A stretch of 64,000 bases of DNA. It comes from Massilia putida (GTDB taxonomy: Bacteria; Pseudomonadota; Gammaproteobacteria; Burkholderiales; Burkholderiaceae_D). The translations under genes and the position numbers were made by a program. The stretch covers positions 2,790,001 through 2,854,000 of the forward strand of contig NZ_CP019038.1 of assembly GCF_001941825.1 (NCBI RefSeq), written 5' to 3'. The notes beneath the pieces were generated by a model that searched no databases, had not been told where the DNA came from, and was given only the letters and a program-made list of their open reading frames with translations. Below, piece after piece: positions 16,561-24,598 of this stretch; within the stretch, counting starts at the first letter, position 1; every line of letters starts with the position of its first letter.

Positions 16561-16808
16561 TGTTTACGGCAAGCCCTGCACGTAGCCTTCCTTGGGATAG
16601 CCGATGACGTAGTCGACGTCGAAGCGCCGTCCGGTTCGGCGCGCCAGGCCGACGGTGGACCTTCGGGTCGAGCGCGGCCGGTACGCCGGCTTCCCGCCAG
16701 CCCGGTCGGCCCGGTACGCCAGCACCAGCTTGCCGCCCTGCGGCGCCGCCACCTGCACCATGATCGTCCGGCTGTCGCGCGCGCCGGCCCGCGCCCGCGC
16801 GCGCACCG
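16561..16808. other. spacer with a possible minus-strand coding remnant
   Basis: No convincing gene. On the minus strand a frame from about 16776 down to 16564 reads protein-like text ([20 protein letters not shown] and later FDVDYVIGYPKEGYVQGLP, then stop). It has no credible start and overlaps sequence that abuts the aquaporin remnant. I read it as the possible tail of another decayed gene and do not recognise a family. Confidence 0.3.
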
Positions 16809-17065
16809 CTCGGCTTCGCGGGACTCGCGATCGGGCTGGCGCTGACGCTGATCCACCTGATCAGCATCCCCGTCACCAACACGTCCGTGAATCCGGCCCG
16901 CAGCACCGGCCCCGCGCTGCTCGTCGGCGGCTGGGCGCTCGCGCAATTGTGGCGGTTCCGGCTTGCGCCGCCGGTGGGTGGGCGCTGGCCGGCGCCGTGT
17001 ACCGCGCCCTGCTTGGAACGCGACGAGGGCGGGCCGGCGGTGGAAGGCGTCCGACCCGCGGTTAA
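16809..17065 (+). pseudogene. aquaporin Z 3' remnant (5' end missing, frameshifted)
   Basis: In frame from 16809 the sequence encodes the C-terminal third of Aqp[20 protein letters not shown], then [20 protein letters not shown] with the second NPA box. A frameshift at about 16980 separates APPVGG from [12 protein letters not shown], which continues in the +1 frame to a stop at 17065. No start codon, first NPA box or other helices are present; the 5' part is replaced by unrelated sequence. This is a dead fragment of a water channel. Confidence 0.8.
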
Positions 17066-17072
17066 ATGCCGT

Positions 17073-18407
17073 TCAGCGGACGGCGCCGCGTCGCACGACG
17101 ACGCCGTCCTTCATCACGAACACCGGGCGCTCGGTGACCGTGATGTCGGCGATGGGATTACCCGGCACCGCCACGACGTCCGCCAGCTTGCCCGCCTCCA
17201 GCGTGCCGACGCGGTCAAACGTGCCCAGCAACCGCGCCGCGTTGGCGGTACCGGCCATCAGCGATTGGGCCGGCGTCAGGCCGTTGTCGACCATGTAGCG
17301 GAACTCGCGCGCATTCGTGCCGTGGGCACCGACGCCGGCATCGGTCCCGAGCGCGATCGGCACGCCGATCTGCACCGCGTGACGGAACATCTGGCGCGAG
17401 TGCGACGCGGCGGCGCGGCCCTTCTCCGCGATCACGGACGGGAACGTGGCGATCTTTTCCTCGACGTGCGCGATGGCGGAGATCGTCGGCACGAGATACA
17501 CGCCCTTTGCCTTCATCATGCGCAGCGTATCGTCCTCGAGGAAGCTGCCGTGCTCGATCGAATCGACGCCGGCCGTCACCGCCATCTTCGCCGCCTTGTC
17601 GCCGTGCGCATGCGCCGCGACCTTGCGCCCCCACGCGTGCGCCTCGCCGATCACGGCATTCATCTCATCCTGCGACAGCTCCGGCGCGTCGACGGGATCG
17701 GACAGCGACAGCACGCCGCCCGACGGCATGAACTTGATGACGTTGGCGCCGTACTTGATCTGGTAGCGCACCGCGGCGCGGCACTCCTCCGGCCCGTTGC
17801 ATACGCCCTGCAGCGGCCCGGCCGGCGCAAGCTTCTGCGGCGGGATCGGGTCCTGGTCCGCATGGCCGCCCGTCGAGCCGACGGCATAGTTCGACACGAG
17901 CATGCGCGGCCCCGGCACCTTGCCGGCATCGATGGCATTGCGCAGGCCGAGCGCGATCCAGTCCGTCGACCCGACGTCGCGCACGGACGTGAAGCCCGCT
18001 TCCAGCGTGATGCGGGCGTAATAGGCGCCGTACAGCGCCTGCTCGGCCGGGAAGCGCATCATGTTGTCGAAGAAGTCGCCGTACCAGTTGTCGCTCGACT
18101 GGCCGGACAGGTGCACGTGCGCGTCGATGAAGCCCGGCAGCAGCGTGGCGTCGCCCAGGTCGATGACGTCGGCGCCGGCCGGTATGCCGGTCCGGTTGTC
18201 CTCTTCCTTGCCTTGTGCGATACGGACGATCTTGTTGCCGACGATGGTCAGTTGCGGATGCTCGACGATCTTGCCGCTGGCGCCGTCGAACATGCGCGCG
18301 GCGCGCAGCACGACCGTGTGCGGCGTCGAGGGTGCGGCGTCGGCCGCGCAGGCGTTGGCGGCCAGCAGGGCCAGGGAAGCGGTGAGGATGCGGAGTCGTG
18401 TTGTCAT
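17073..18407 (-). CDS. exported amidohydrolase (imidazolonepropionase/prolidase-like)
   Basis: 444 aa with a signal peptide ([21 protein letters not shown]), so the enzyme is periplasmic or secreted. The amidohydrolase metal centre is complete: HVH in [14 protein letters not shown], a candidate carboxylated lysine in [11 protein letters not shown], His in [12 protein letters not shown] and SIEHGSF, and the catalytic Asp in [13 protein letters not shown]. The small beta-sandwich domain is formed by both termini ([27 protein letters not shown]). Members of this exported group hydrolyse cyclic imides or Xaa-Pro type dipeptides, and the substrate cannot be told from sequence. The gene ends 8 bases from the aquaporin remnant and is probably monocistronic. 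Confidence 0.9.
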   Translation of the reverse strand: MTTRLRILTASLALLAANACAADAAPSTPHTVVLRAARMFDGASGKIVEHPQLTIVGNKIVRIAQGKEEDNRTGIPAGADVIDLGDATLLPGFIDAHVHLSGQSSDNWYGDFFDNMMRFPAEQALYGAYYARITLEAGFTSVRDVGSTDWIALGLRNAIDAGKVPGPRMLVSNYAVGSTGGHADQDPIPPQKLAPAGPLQGVCNGPEECRAAVRYQIKYGANVIKFMPSGGVLSLSDPVDAPELSQDEMNAVIGEAHAWGRKVAAHAHGDKAAKMAVTAGVDSIEHGSFLEDDTLRMMKAKGVYLVPTISAIAHVEEKIATFPSVIAEKGRAAASHSRQMFRHAVQIGVPIALGTDAGVGAHGTNAREFRYMVDNGLTPAQSLMAGTANAARLLGTFDRVGTLEAGKLADVVAVPGNPIADITVTERPVFVMKDGVVVRRGAVR

Positions 18408-18521
18408 TGGCGGCAGCCCATCGGTGGAAAGCGCCGATGTTACGCCGGGATTTTCTTATTAACAACGTGATCACATGCGGCGGTGCGGCAAGCGAGGCGC
18501 CTGCCGCCCGGCGTGGACCGC

Positions 18522-19172
18522 TTACGCCGGCTTGCGGCGGCGACGGCGGATGAGGGCCATCGCGCCGGCGCCCAGGCCGAACGTCGCGATGCTGACCGGT
18601 TCCGGCACGGCATTCAGCGTATCGTTGCTGGCGAAGGTCCGATAGTCAGCGGCATTCGCAGCCTTGAACTGGGCCTGCTGGCCGCCGTCGCAGCAGCCTT
18701 CCAGACCGTAGACCTTCATAACGTGGTTGCCGGCCGCGAGATTGATCGCCCCCTGCAGGCTGCCGTTCGCCGTCCCGTAGTTGTTGGCCCACCACATGTC
18801 GTGCGTGTTGTAGCCGAGTACCACCCCGTCGACGAACAGGGCACCGCCGTAGCCGAAATCGACGCCGGTGCGGAAGTTCCAGGTACCTGCCTGCGCTGCG
18901 GTCACGCCGAAATTAATCGTGGATTCGAAGGCGTAATTGCTGAACGCGCCAAAGTAATTCTTGACCGCCAGGTTGTCGTAGACAGCCACGGACTTGCTGC
19001 CCTTGTACGCAGCAGGGTTGGCGATGGCGGCGTCCACGGCCAGCTTGTAGGCGGCCGCACTCGCCTGTGCCGCAGGCGATGTGGTCGCAACCTGCAGGGT
19101 AATGACACTGGCGTTGGCATTGAGAGCAAGGCTGGCAGCCAGGGCAAGGCCGAGTTTGGAGCGAACGTTCAT
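18522..19172 (-). CDS. PEP-CTERM sorted protein of the CCXG type
   Basis: 216 aa. The N-terminal signal peptide is MNVRSKLGLALAASLALNANA. The C-terminus carries the PEP-CTERM sorting signal: VPEPVSIATFGLGAGAMALI followed by the basic tail RRRRRKPA, processed by an exosortase in the inner membrane. A doublet of cysteines in VYGLEGCCDGGQQAQFKA places it in the CCXG group. The body is rich in A, N, G and aromatic residues, as in extracellular matrix proteins. Such proteins occur in bacteria with an exosortase and an exopolysaccharide locus, neither of which is in this window. Its AT-rich upstream region holds regulatory candidates. Confidence 0.9.
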   Translation of the reverse strand: MNVRSKLGLALAASLALNANASVITLQVATTSPAAQASAAAYKLAVDAAIANPAAYKGSKSVAVYDNLAVKNYFGAFSNYAFESTINFGVTAAQAGTWNFRTGVDFGYGGALFVDGVVLGYNTHDMWWANNYGTANGSLQGAINLAAGNHVMKVYGLEGCCDGGQQAQFKAANAADYRTFASNDTLNAVPEPVSIATFGLGAGAMALIRRRRRKPA

Positions 19173-19193
19173 CGCGTGTTTCCTTGATTTGTT

Positions 19194-19248
19194 GTGATTT
19201 AAATCAATATATCATTCAAAAAAGAATTTTGTCATTACAAAAAGTAAT
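19194..19248 (-). promoter_or_regulatory. AT-rich promoter with FNR/ANR-like box upstream of the PEP-CTERM gene
   Basis: On the minus strand, ATGACA (19235-19230) and TATATT (19211-19206) are 18 bases apart and fit a sigma70 promoter. Overlapping the -10 and probable start is TTGAT-TTAA-ATCAC (19207-19194), nine of ten positions of the FNR-type box TTGAT-N4-ATCAA. A separate inverted repeat, ATTAC-N5-GTAAT, lies at 19234-19248. This segment is far more AT-rich than its surroundings. Confidence 0.45.
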
Positions 19249-19264
19249 TTTTATTATTATTGTT

Positions 19265-20143
19265 CTACTGATCGTCAATACGGCGCCACACGTGCTTGCC
19301 CAGCGCCGCCAGATCGAGATCGGCATCGCCCTGCGCGACGGCATCCTGCAAGGTCGCCCGCAACGTCTCGCCGAACGCCAGCGGCAACCCCTTGCCCTGC
19401 CCGGCCTCCACCGCGAGGCGCACGTCCTTCAGGCCCAGCGACAGCTTGAAGCCGGCCGGCGAATAGCGCTCCTCGGCGATCATCCCGCCATAGCCCTTGT
19501 AGACGGGCGAGCCGGCGAACAGCGTGCTCGTGACCAGGTCGATGAAATCCGCGGCCGGCACGCCGTGTGCGCGCGCCAGGGCGGCACCTTCTCCCGTCGC
19601 CTCGATCGCGCAGGCGAGCATCAGGTTGCACGCGAGCTTGATGGCGTTCGCCTGTTCCGGCTCGCTGCCGAAGCGCCACGTCTTTTGCCCCATCAGGTCG
19701 AACAGCGGCTGCACGCGCGCGATCAATTCGTCGCTGCCGCCGGCCAGGATGTTCAGCTTGCCCGCCTGCGCGACGTCCACGCGGCCCAGCACGGGCGCGG
19801 CGACATAGCCGACGCCGCGCTCGACGTGCAGCGCCGCCATCTCGCGCGCGAACGCGACGGACACGGTGGCCATATTGACGTGGATGCTGCCGGGCGCCAT
19901 CGCGGCCAGCACGCCCCCATCCAGCAACACGGCGCGCGTCGCGTCGTCGTCCGCGAGCATGGTGAAGACGACGTCGGCGATGCCGCATTCGGCGGGCGTC
20001 GCGGCCGGCTTCGCGCCCAGCGCCGCCAGCGCCTGCACGGGTTCCGGGCTGCGGTTCCAGACGTGCACGGGCTGCCCCGACTTCAGCAGGTTGGCGGCCA
20101 TGTGGTGGCCCATGCTGCCCAGGCCGATGAATGCGATGCTCAT
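19265..20143 (-). CDS. NAD(P)-dependent oxidoreductase, 3-hydroxyisobutyrate dehydrogenase family
   Basis: 292 aa from the ATG at 20143. The first residues form the Rossmann motif IAFIGLGSMGHHMAANLLKS, with NRSPEP as the NADP-type loop. The substrate-binding signature is degenerate but placed as expected (APVLGRVDVAQAGKLNILAG). The catalytic lysine is in ANAIKLACNLMLACAIEATG. Members reduce or oxidise beta-hydroxyacids and small aldehydes, such as glyoxylate and succinic semialdehyde reductases. The substrate here is not determined. The upstream in-frame extension to 20236 overlaps the divergent promoter region of the K+ channel gene and is unlikely to be translated. Confidence 0.9.
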   Translation of the reverse strand: MSIAFIGLGSMGHHMAANLLKSGQPVHVWNRSPEPVQALAALGAKPAATPAECGIADVVFTMLADDDATRAVLLDGGVLAAMAPGSIHVNMATVSVAFAREMAALHVERGVGYVAAPVLGRVDVAQAGKLNILAGGSDELIARVQPLFDLMGQKTWRFGSEPEQANAIKLACNLMLACAIEATGEGAALARAHGVPAADFIDLVTSTLFAGSPVYKGYGGMIAEERYSPAGFKLSLGLKDVRLAVEAGQGKGLPLAFGETLRATLQDAVAQGDADLDLAALGKHVWRRIDDQ

Positions 20144-20262
20144 GGTGAGTCTCCTTGGAGAAAACGGTATTAAACCAGCAATCGCCAACCTTCGCCGCGA
20201 GCGCGCGCCGCCGAGGTTTGCTATCCTGCCCCGCATCGAACATCGTCTCGGGAAGTCAGAGC

Positions 20263-20706
20263 ATGGGCATCGCCATCGCCGCCTGCGCGTTCCTGCTGGT
20301 CGCCACGACCGTGATCCACTACGAGGTCCTGCGCCTGATGACGGCGGTGCTGCCCGCGTTGCGCATCCCGCCGCGCATGCGGCTCGTGTTCGTGATCGTC
20401 GGCGCGTTCGGCGCGCACTTCATCGAAATCCTGTTGTACGGCCTCGCCTACTACGTGCTCGCGTCCCGGTTCGGCCTCGGCCACATGGGCGACCCGGGCC
20501 CGCTGCCGTTCACGCGCTGTCTGTACTTTTCCGCCGAGACCTACACCACGCTGGGCTACGGCGACGTACTGCCGCATGGCGACCTGCGCCTGCTGGCGGG
20601 CGTGCAAGCGCTGAACGGGATGCTGCTCATCGGTTGGACGGCGTCGTACACGTATCTGTCGATGGAGCGGTTGTGGGATGACGGCAAGGACAGCCGCCGG
20701 ACATAA
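20263..20706 (+). CDS. two-helix potassium channel
   Basis: 147 aa. Helix 1 begins at the N-terminus (MGIAIAACAFLLVATTVIHY). A second hydrophobic stretch (VFVIVGAFGAHFIEILLYGL) precedes the pore loop SAETYTTLGYGDVLP, which contains the TxGYGD potassium selectivity filter. A last helix follows (LLAGVQALNGMLLIGWTASY). This is an Ion_trans_2-type pore without a visible RCK or cyclic-nucleotide domain, so gating is unknown. It is divergent from the oxidoreductase at 20143. Immediately downstream lie remnants of a type VI secretion cassette. Confidence 0.87.
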   Translation: MGIAIAACAFLLVATTVIHYEVLRLMTAVLPALRIPPRMRLVFVIVGAFGAHFIEILLYGLAYYVLASRFGLGHMGDPGPLPFTRCLYFSAETYTTLGYGDVLPHGDLRLLAGVQALNGMLLIGWTASYTYLSMERLWDDGKDSRRT

Positions 20707-20709
20707 CAG

Positions 20710-20797
20710 GCGACGGCGCGCGTCAAGTATTTCGACATCGAACTGGAAAACGTGTTGATCGGCATGGTGAAGCCGCATCTGGGCGGTGACGAAATAA
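20710..20797 (+). pseudogene. fragment of a type VI tube protein Hcp
   Basis: Starting 3 bases after the channel's stop codon, the frame reads ATARVKYFDIELENVLIGMV then KPHLGGDEI. This matches the segment of Hcp/TssD proteins in which KYFDIELENVLI is followed by a GE/GDEI turn. Both the upstream and downstream parts of hcp are missing. The frame runs on into the amidase-like ORF at 20821. The match is by eye and short, but the neighbouring effector-like gene makes it plausible. Confidence 0.55.
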
Positions 20798-20820
20798 AAT
20801 CGCGTGACCGGAGAGCCGCC

Positions 20821-21383
20821 ATGCCATTCGACACGGACAAGTTTGCGGCTTACCTGCGCACTCACGCGGGCAAGCATAGCCAATCGCATTGCGCAAAATT
20901 CGTGCGCCGTGCTCTCGAAGCCGGCGGCGCAGACACGAAGGGCATCCTACGCCGGCCAGGCTGTACGGCCCCACGCTACTGAGTAACGGTTTTCATGCCA
21001 TTTCGGTCGATAATCCCGACAAGTTCCCGTTTCAGCAAGGCGACATCGTCGTGGTGCAGCCCACCGGACATGGAAACCCGGCCGGACACATTGCCGGCTA
21101 CGATGGAAAGAAATGGATATCGGACTTCGATCTGCTGTTCGACTCGCAGGATCCGCGGGTGACCGACCTGGACGTGTCGACGACTTCGCCAGGCAAAGTG
21201 TCCGTCGTCTATAAAGATCCTGTCGACGGCAAGGCGATCCGGATCGATTTCGACGTGGCCCTGGTGGCCGGCATCTGGAAAATTACGGATGTCCTCTACA
21301 ACAGGCCTGAACAGGTGTCCCTGAAACGGTCTTGTCCCGGAAGCTTCCCCGACAGGTGGCCGCGCCAGATTAACGATTTTTAA
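20821..21383 (+). pseudogene. type VI-type amidase effector fused to a DUF3828-like tail, frameshifted
   Basis: The ATG at 20821 has GGAGAG upstream. Residues 1-40 (MPFDTDKFAAYLRTHAGKHS, then HCAKFVRRALEAGGADTKG) match the BPSL0067/CHAP-like amidase family, with a candidate catalytic Cys in SHCAKF. At about 20940 one base is missing: AAGGGCATCC, where AAGGGCCATCC would keep the frame. The frame ends at 20982. In the next frame the same protein continues: HPTPARLYGPTLLSNGF, then QQGDIVVVQPTGHGNP and a candidate catalytic His in GHIAGYDGKKWISDF. From there the text switches to DLLFDSQDPRV...IWKITDVLYN, which resembles DUF3828 proteins. An effector fused to part of a following gene, probably its immunity gene, by deletion is the simplest reading. 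Confidence 0.65.
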
Positions 21384-21439
21384 TCTGGCGCCCATCACCG
21401 CTTAACGCCCCGCCACACATAGTTCCGCTGTCCGGCCTC

Positions 21440-21730
21440 CCGGTCCTCGCCGTGCACAAGTCCAGCGTGCCCGTATCCGCCGCCGTGCGCGCAGGCGAGC
21501 CGTTATACCGCATCGATCCGACCCCATACGAGGCGCAGCCGAACAGTGCCCCGCCGCCGGGCGCAAGGCCGAGGCCGAGGCCAACATTGCCGTCACGCGC
21601 GCAGGCCGACCGCTACAAGGCCCTGCTCGCCTCGAACGCCGTCAGCAAGCAGGCGTCGGACAACGCCGTGGCCGCCGTCGCGCTGGCGCGCCTGAAGATC
21701 GACACGGGCGGCCGCCCGCTGCTGCGCACG
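21440..21730 (+). pseudogene. RND efflux adaptor (AcrA/MexA-like) fragment
   Basis: The reading frame around 21490-21700 contains VRAGEPLYRIDPTPYEA and RAQADRYKALLASNAVSKQA, the lipoyl-domain and helical-hairpin landmarks of AcrA-type adaptors. In between, the frame is scrambled (PPPGARPRPRP, where another frame reads KAEAEANIAVTRAQ), indicating compensated frameshifts. Most of the protein (signal peptide, beta-barrel, C-terminus) is absent. No inner-membrane RND pump gene is adjacent. This is a decayed remnant. Confidence 0.6.
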
Positions 21731-21754
21731 TGCGCAACGCCGGCTACCGCCTGA

Positions 21755-22084
21755 CGGCCGATGAATCGGCTGTTCCGCCCGTCCCAGCCAACCTGGCGCC
21801 GGCGGTCGTCGGCGCCAGCGTGGGAGCGCCGGCCCTCATGAATATCAATTTAATGCGATGGTAATACTAATGCATACGAAATCTATTGCCGCACGGCAAT
21901 ATGACTGCCATAATTTAACAGTTTGACGGTCGAACAAATACCTTGCACCTTGCGAGGCCGCGGACAAGGCGACGGGGACGCCCGGAACGCCCCTTGAACG
22001 TGACATTTTCGGGGTGCGCTGTCGTGATGCCGAAGCATTCATAGTCAGCGCGCCGGTCAATGAGTTCATTCATGAAGGCTACCG
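21755..22084 (+). promoter_or_regulatory. upstream region of the alginate-lyase-like gene with promoter and dyad
   Basis: TTGCCG (21886-21891) and CATAAT (21909-21914) are separated by 17 bases, a reasonable sigma70 promoter. The -35 is embedded in a perfect dyad ATTGCCG-CA-CGGCAAT (21885-21900), shaped like an operator for a dimeric regulator. The implied leader of about 160 bases contains nothing else I recognise. The stretch 21840-21950 is noticeably AT-rich. Confidence 0.45.
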
Positions 22085-24532
22085 ATGAAAAATAGTTCCA
22101 AGATGTTTGGTCGAACCCGTCTTGCTGCTGCGCTGCTCATGTTGAGCACGGCCGTGTTCCCGGGTTACGGCGCGGCGCAGGTCAGCGGTTTCACGCATCC
22201 AGGCACGCCGCTCACCCTCTCCGATCTCGCGACACTCAAGTCTTACGTCGACCAAGGCAGGCAGCCATGGAAGTCCGCCTACGACCAGTTGGCGAACGAT
22301 GGCAAGGCAAAGACCACCTACGTGATGGCGGGGCCATACGCGACCGTGAGCCGTGCGCCCGACGTGAATCTCTGGCCGTGGCGTAACGACATGGTCGCGA
22401 TCTGGAACCTGTCGCGGATGTGGTATTTCACCCGCAACGACGCCTACGCCAAGCTGGCGCACGACATCCTGATCAAGTGGGCGACCACCCAGACGGCGTT
22501 CTCGGGCGCCGAGTCGATGCTCGACCTGGGCGATTACGCCTACATGTTCGTGGGCGGCGCGGACATCCTGCGCGCCACGTGGTCGGGTTGGACGGATGCC
22601 GACACGACCACGGTGAAGGCCTATTTCTCGAATGTCCTGATCCCGGCATCGAACCCGTATGGCGAAAACATGTTCGGCGCCGCCAACAAGGGCGCGCTGG
22701 CCCTGAATGCCCTCGGGTTGATGGCCATCTTCAACGACGACACCGAATTGCTGAACAAGGTCGTCTACCAGACCCGCACGCTCGCCCACATCGGCCTGCG
22801 CAGTTCCAACGACATCGGCATGCTGGGCGACTATCTGCGCGACCAGGGGCACGCCTATGGGCAGCTCAAATCGCTGACCATGCTCGCCGAGGCGCTCTGG
22901 AAGCAGGGTATCGACGTCTATTCCGATCTCGACAACCGCCTGCTGGCGGCGGGTGAATATTTCGCGCGGGTGAACGAGCTCGTGCCCACGACCGCCCTAC
23001 CGTTCGGCACCACCGATGCCTACTACATCACCGACGTCACCAACCGCGGGTGGAACGGCGCCGGGGGCGGGAACATCGCGCTCAACCAGATCTATGGCGC
23101 CTACGTCCTGCGCAAGGGCATGCAGGCCCCCTTCATCGCGCAGCGCCGCCAGTGGATGCCGGTGGACAGCGGCAGCTTCATGTTCCTGAAGGACGTCGAC
23201 ACCTCGACGGCGGCGCCCGCGCCGGCGCTCGCCATTCCCGCGACCGCCTCGATCACCTCGGGCTTTTCCGATACGGATATCGGGGGCGCCACGCCGGCCG
23301 GCACGTCTTCGTACGCCAACGGCATCTGGACCGTGGCGGGCGCAGGCGCCGACAGCTGGGGCACGGCCGACAGCGGCCACTTCGCCTACCAAGCGCTCAC
23401 CGGCGACGGCGCCATCATCGCGAAAGTCGAATCGATCCAGAACACCAGCATCTACGCCAAGGCGGGCGTGATGATGCGCACGAGCCTGGCCCAGGGCGCC
23501 CCGCGCGCCACGATGCTCGTGACGAACCAGGTCAAGGTCGAGCAGAACATGCCGAACCTGTCGGTCTACGGCGGCACGAACTACGGCAACAAGGCCCTCC
23601 CCATCGCGAACACCGTGCCGTCTTACTGGGTGAAGCTGGAACGCATCGGCAACATGATCACGGGCTACGTGTCGCCCGACGGCACCAACTGGGCCGCCAC
23701 CGACGTCGGCCGCATCAACGACCCCGTTCCCGACACGATCTATGTCGGCCTGACGGTCGTCTCGCACGCCAACGGCACGCTGAATACGTCCACGTTCAGC
23801 AACGTCCAGATCACCGGCGGCGACGGTGGTGCGCCGGCCGTCATCCCCGCCGCGCCCGCGACGCTGCAGGCCGCGCCGGGCGATGGCGCGGTCCCGCTGC
23901 GCTGGCAGCAGTCCTTCGGCGCCACGGGCTACGCGGTCTTGCGCGCCACGACCAGCGGCGGCCCCTACTCGACCATCGCCTCTGGCGTCGCGGGCGGCAG
24001 CTACGTGGACACAACAGTGACCAACGGCACGACCTACTACTACACCGTCACGGCGACCAACGCCGCCGGCACGAGCGCCAATTCTCCCGAGGACAGCGCC
24101 ACGCCCGTGCACCCGCTGGTGAACGTCGCCACCGGCGGCGCCCCCAACGACAGCGCGAACAACCCGGCCAACGCCAGCAACGCCTTCGACCAGAACTCGG
24201 GGACGGAATGGTTCTACTCGGGCGTGATGGGCTGGCTGCAGTATGACCTCGGCCACACGGAGACGGTCCAGCGCTACACGGTCATCAGTGCAAACGACAA
24301 GGTCGGGCGCGATCCGAGGGACTGGCAGTTCCAGGGTTCCAACGACGGCGTCTCCTGGACAACGCTCGACACGCAAAGCGGCCAGGCGTTCGCCAATCGC
24401 TTCCAGCTGAACAGCTACACGGTCGCGAGTCCGGCCGCCTATCGCTGGTACCGGCTCAACATCACGTCCAATAACGGCGACACCGGCTTTACGGATCTCG
24501 CCGAATTCGGACTGTTCGCTGCCAAGCCGTAG
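22085..24532 (+). CDS. secreted alginate-lyase-family protein with FN3 and discoidin domains
   Basis: 815 aa, clearly modular. Residues 1-31 are a signal peptide. About 45-380 is an alginate-lyase-type alpha-barrel (LTLSDLATLKSYVDQGRQPW; MVAIWNLSRMWYFTRNDAYA; SSNDIGMLGDYLRDQGHAYG; the conserved W, N, H and Y residues of PL5-like lyases appear). About 395-580 is a beta-sandwich module with an IYAKAGVMMRTSLAQGAP stretch, as in DUF1349/LamG-like modules. About 590-675 is an FN3 domain (ATGYAVLRATTSGGPYSTIA). About 680-815 is an F5/8 type C (discoidin) domain (WLQYDLGHTETVQRYTVISA). It probably binds and cleaves an acidic polysaccharide outside the cell; the substrate is inferred. Single gene with its own promoter candidate and terminator. 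Confidence 0.88.
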   Translation: MKNSSKMFGRTRLAAALLMLSTAVFPGYGAAQVSGFTHPGTPLTLSDLATLKSYVDQGRQPWKSAYDQLANDGKAKTTYVMAGPYATVSRAPDVNLWPWRNDMVAIWNLSRMWYFTRNDAYAKLAHDILIKWATTQTAFSGAESMLDLGDYAYMFVGGADILRATWSGWTDADTTTVKAYFSNVLIPASNPYGENMFGAANKGALALNALGLMAIFNDDTELLNKVVYQTRTLAHIGLRSSNDIGMLGDYLRDQGHAYGQLKSLTMLAEALWKQGIDVYSDLDNRLLAAGEYFARVNELVPTTALPFGTTDAYYITDVTNRGWNGAGGGNIALNQIYGAYVLRKGMQAPFIAQRRQWMPVDSGSFMFLKDVDTSTAAPAPALAIPATASITSGFSDTDIGGATPAGTSSYANGIWTVAGAGADSWGTADSGHFAYQALTGDGAIIAKVESIQNTSIYAKAGVMMRTSLAQGAPRATMLVTNQVKVEQNMPNLSVYGGTNYGNKALPIANTVPSYWVKLERIGNMITGYVSPDGTNWAATDVGRINDPVPDTIYVGLTVVSHANGTLNTSTFSNVQITGGDGGAPAVIPAAPATLQAAPGDGAVPLRWQQSFGATGYAVLRATTSGGPYSTIASGVAGGSYVDTTVTNGTTYYYTVTATNAAGTSANSPEDSATPVHPLVNVATGGAPNDSANNPANASNAFDQNSGTEWFYSGVMGWLQYDLGHTETVQRYTVISANDKVGRDPRDWQFQGSNDGVSWTTLDTQSGQAFANRFQLNSYTVASPAAYRWYRLNITSNNGDTGFTDLAEFGLFAAKP

Positions 24533-24547
24533 TCGTTCGGCGGACGT

Positions 24548-24580
24548 AAAAAAACCGGGACACACAGTCCCGGTTTTTTT
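24548..24580. terminator. bidirectional rho-independent terminator
   Basis: A perfect 14-bp stem, A7-CCGGGAC (24548-24561) with GTCCCGG-T7 (24567-24580), and a 5-base loop. It lies between the convergent alginate-lyase gene and lpdA and can end both transcripts. Confidence 0.92.
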
Positions 24581-24598
24581 CGACGCAGAGCGCTTACA

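Noticed and set aside
16564..16806. 80-codon minus-strand frame ending YPKEGYVQGLP as a gene
   Set aside because: No ribosome binding site or recognisable family, and it lies in a region of gene debris; kept only as a possible remnant.
18408..18521. Possible terminator hairpin between the amidohydrolase and PEP-CTERM genes
   Set aside because: Short GC hairpins are present but without a T-run or a stable stem; not enough to call.
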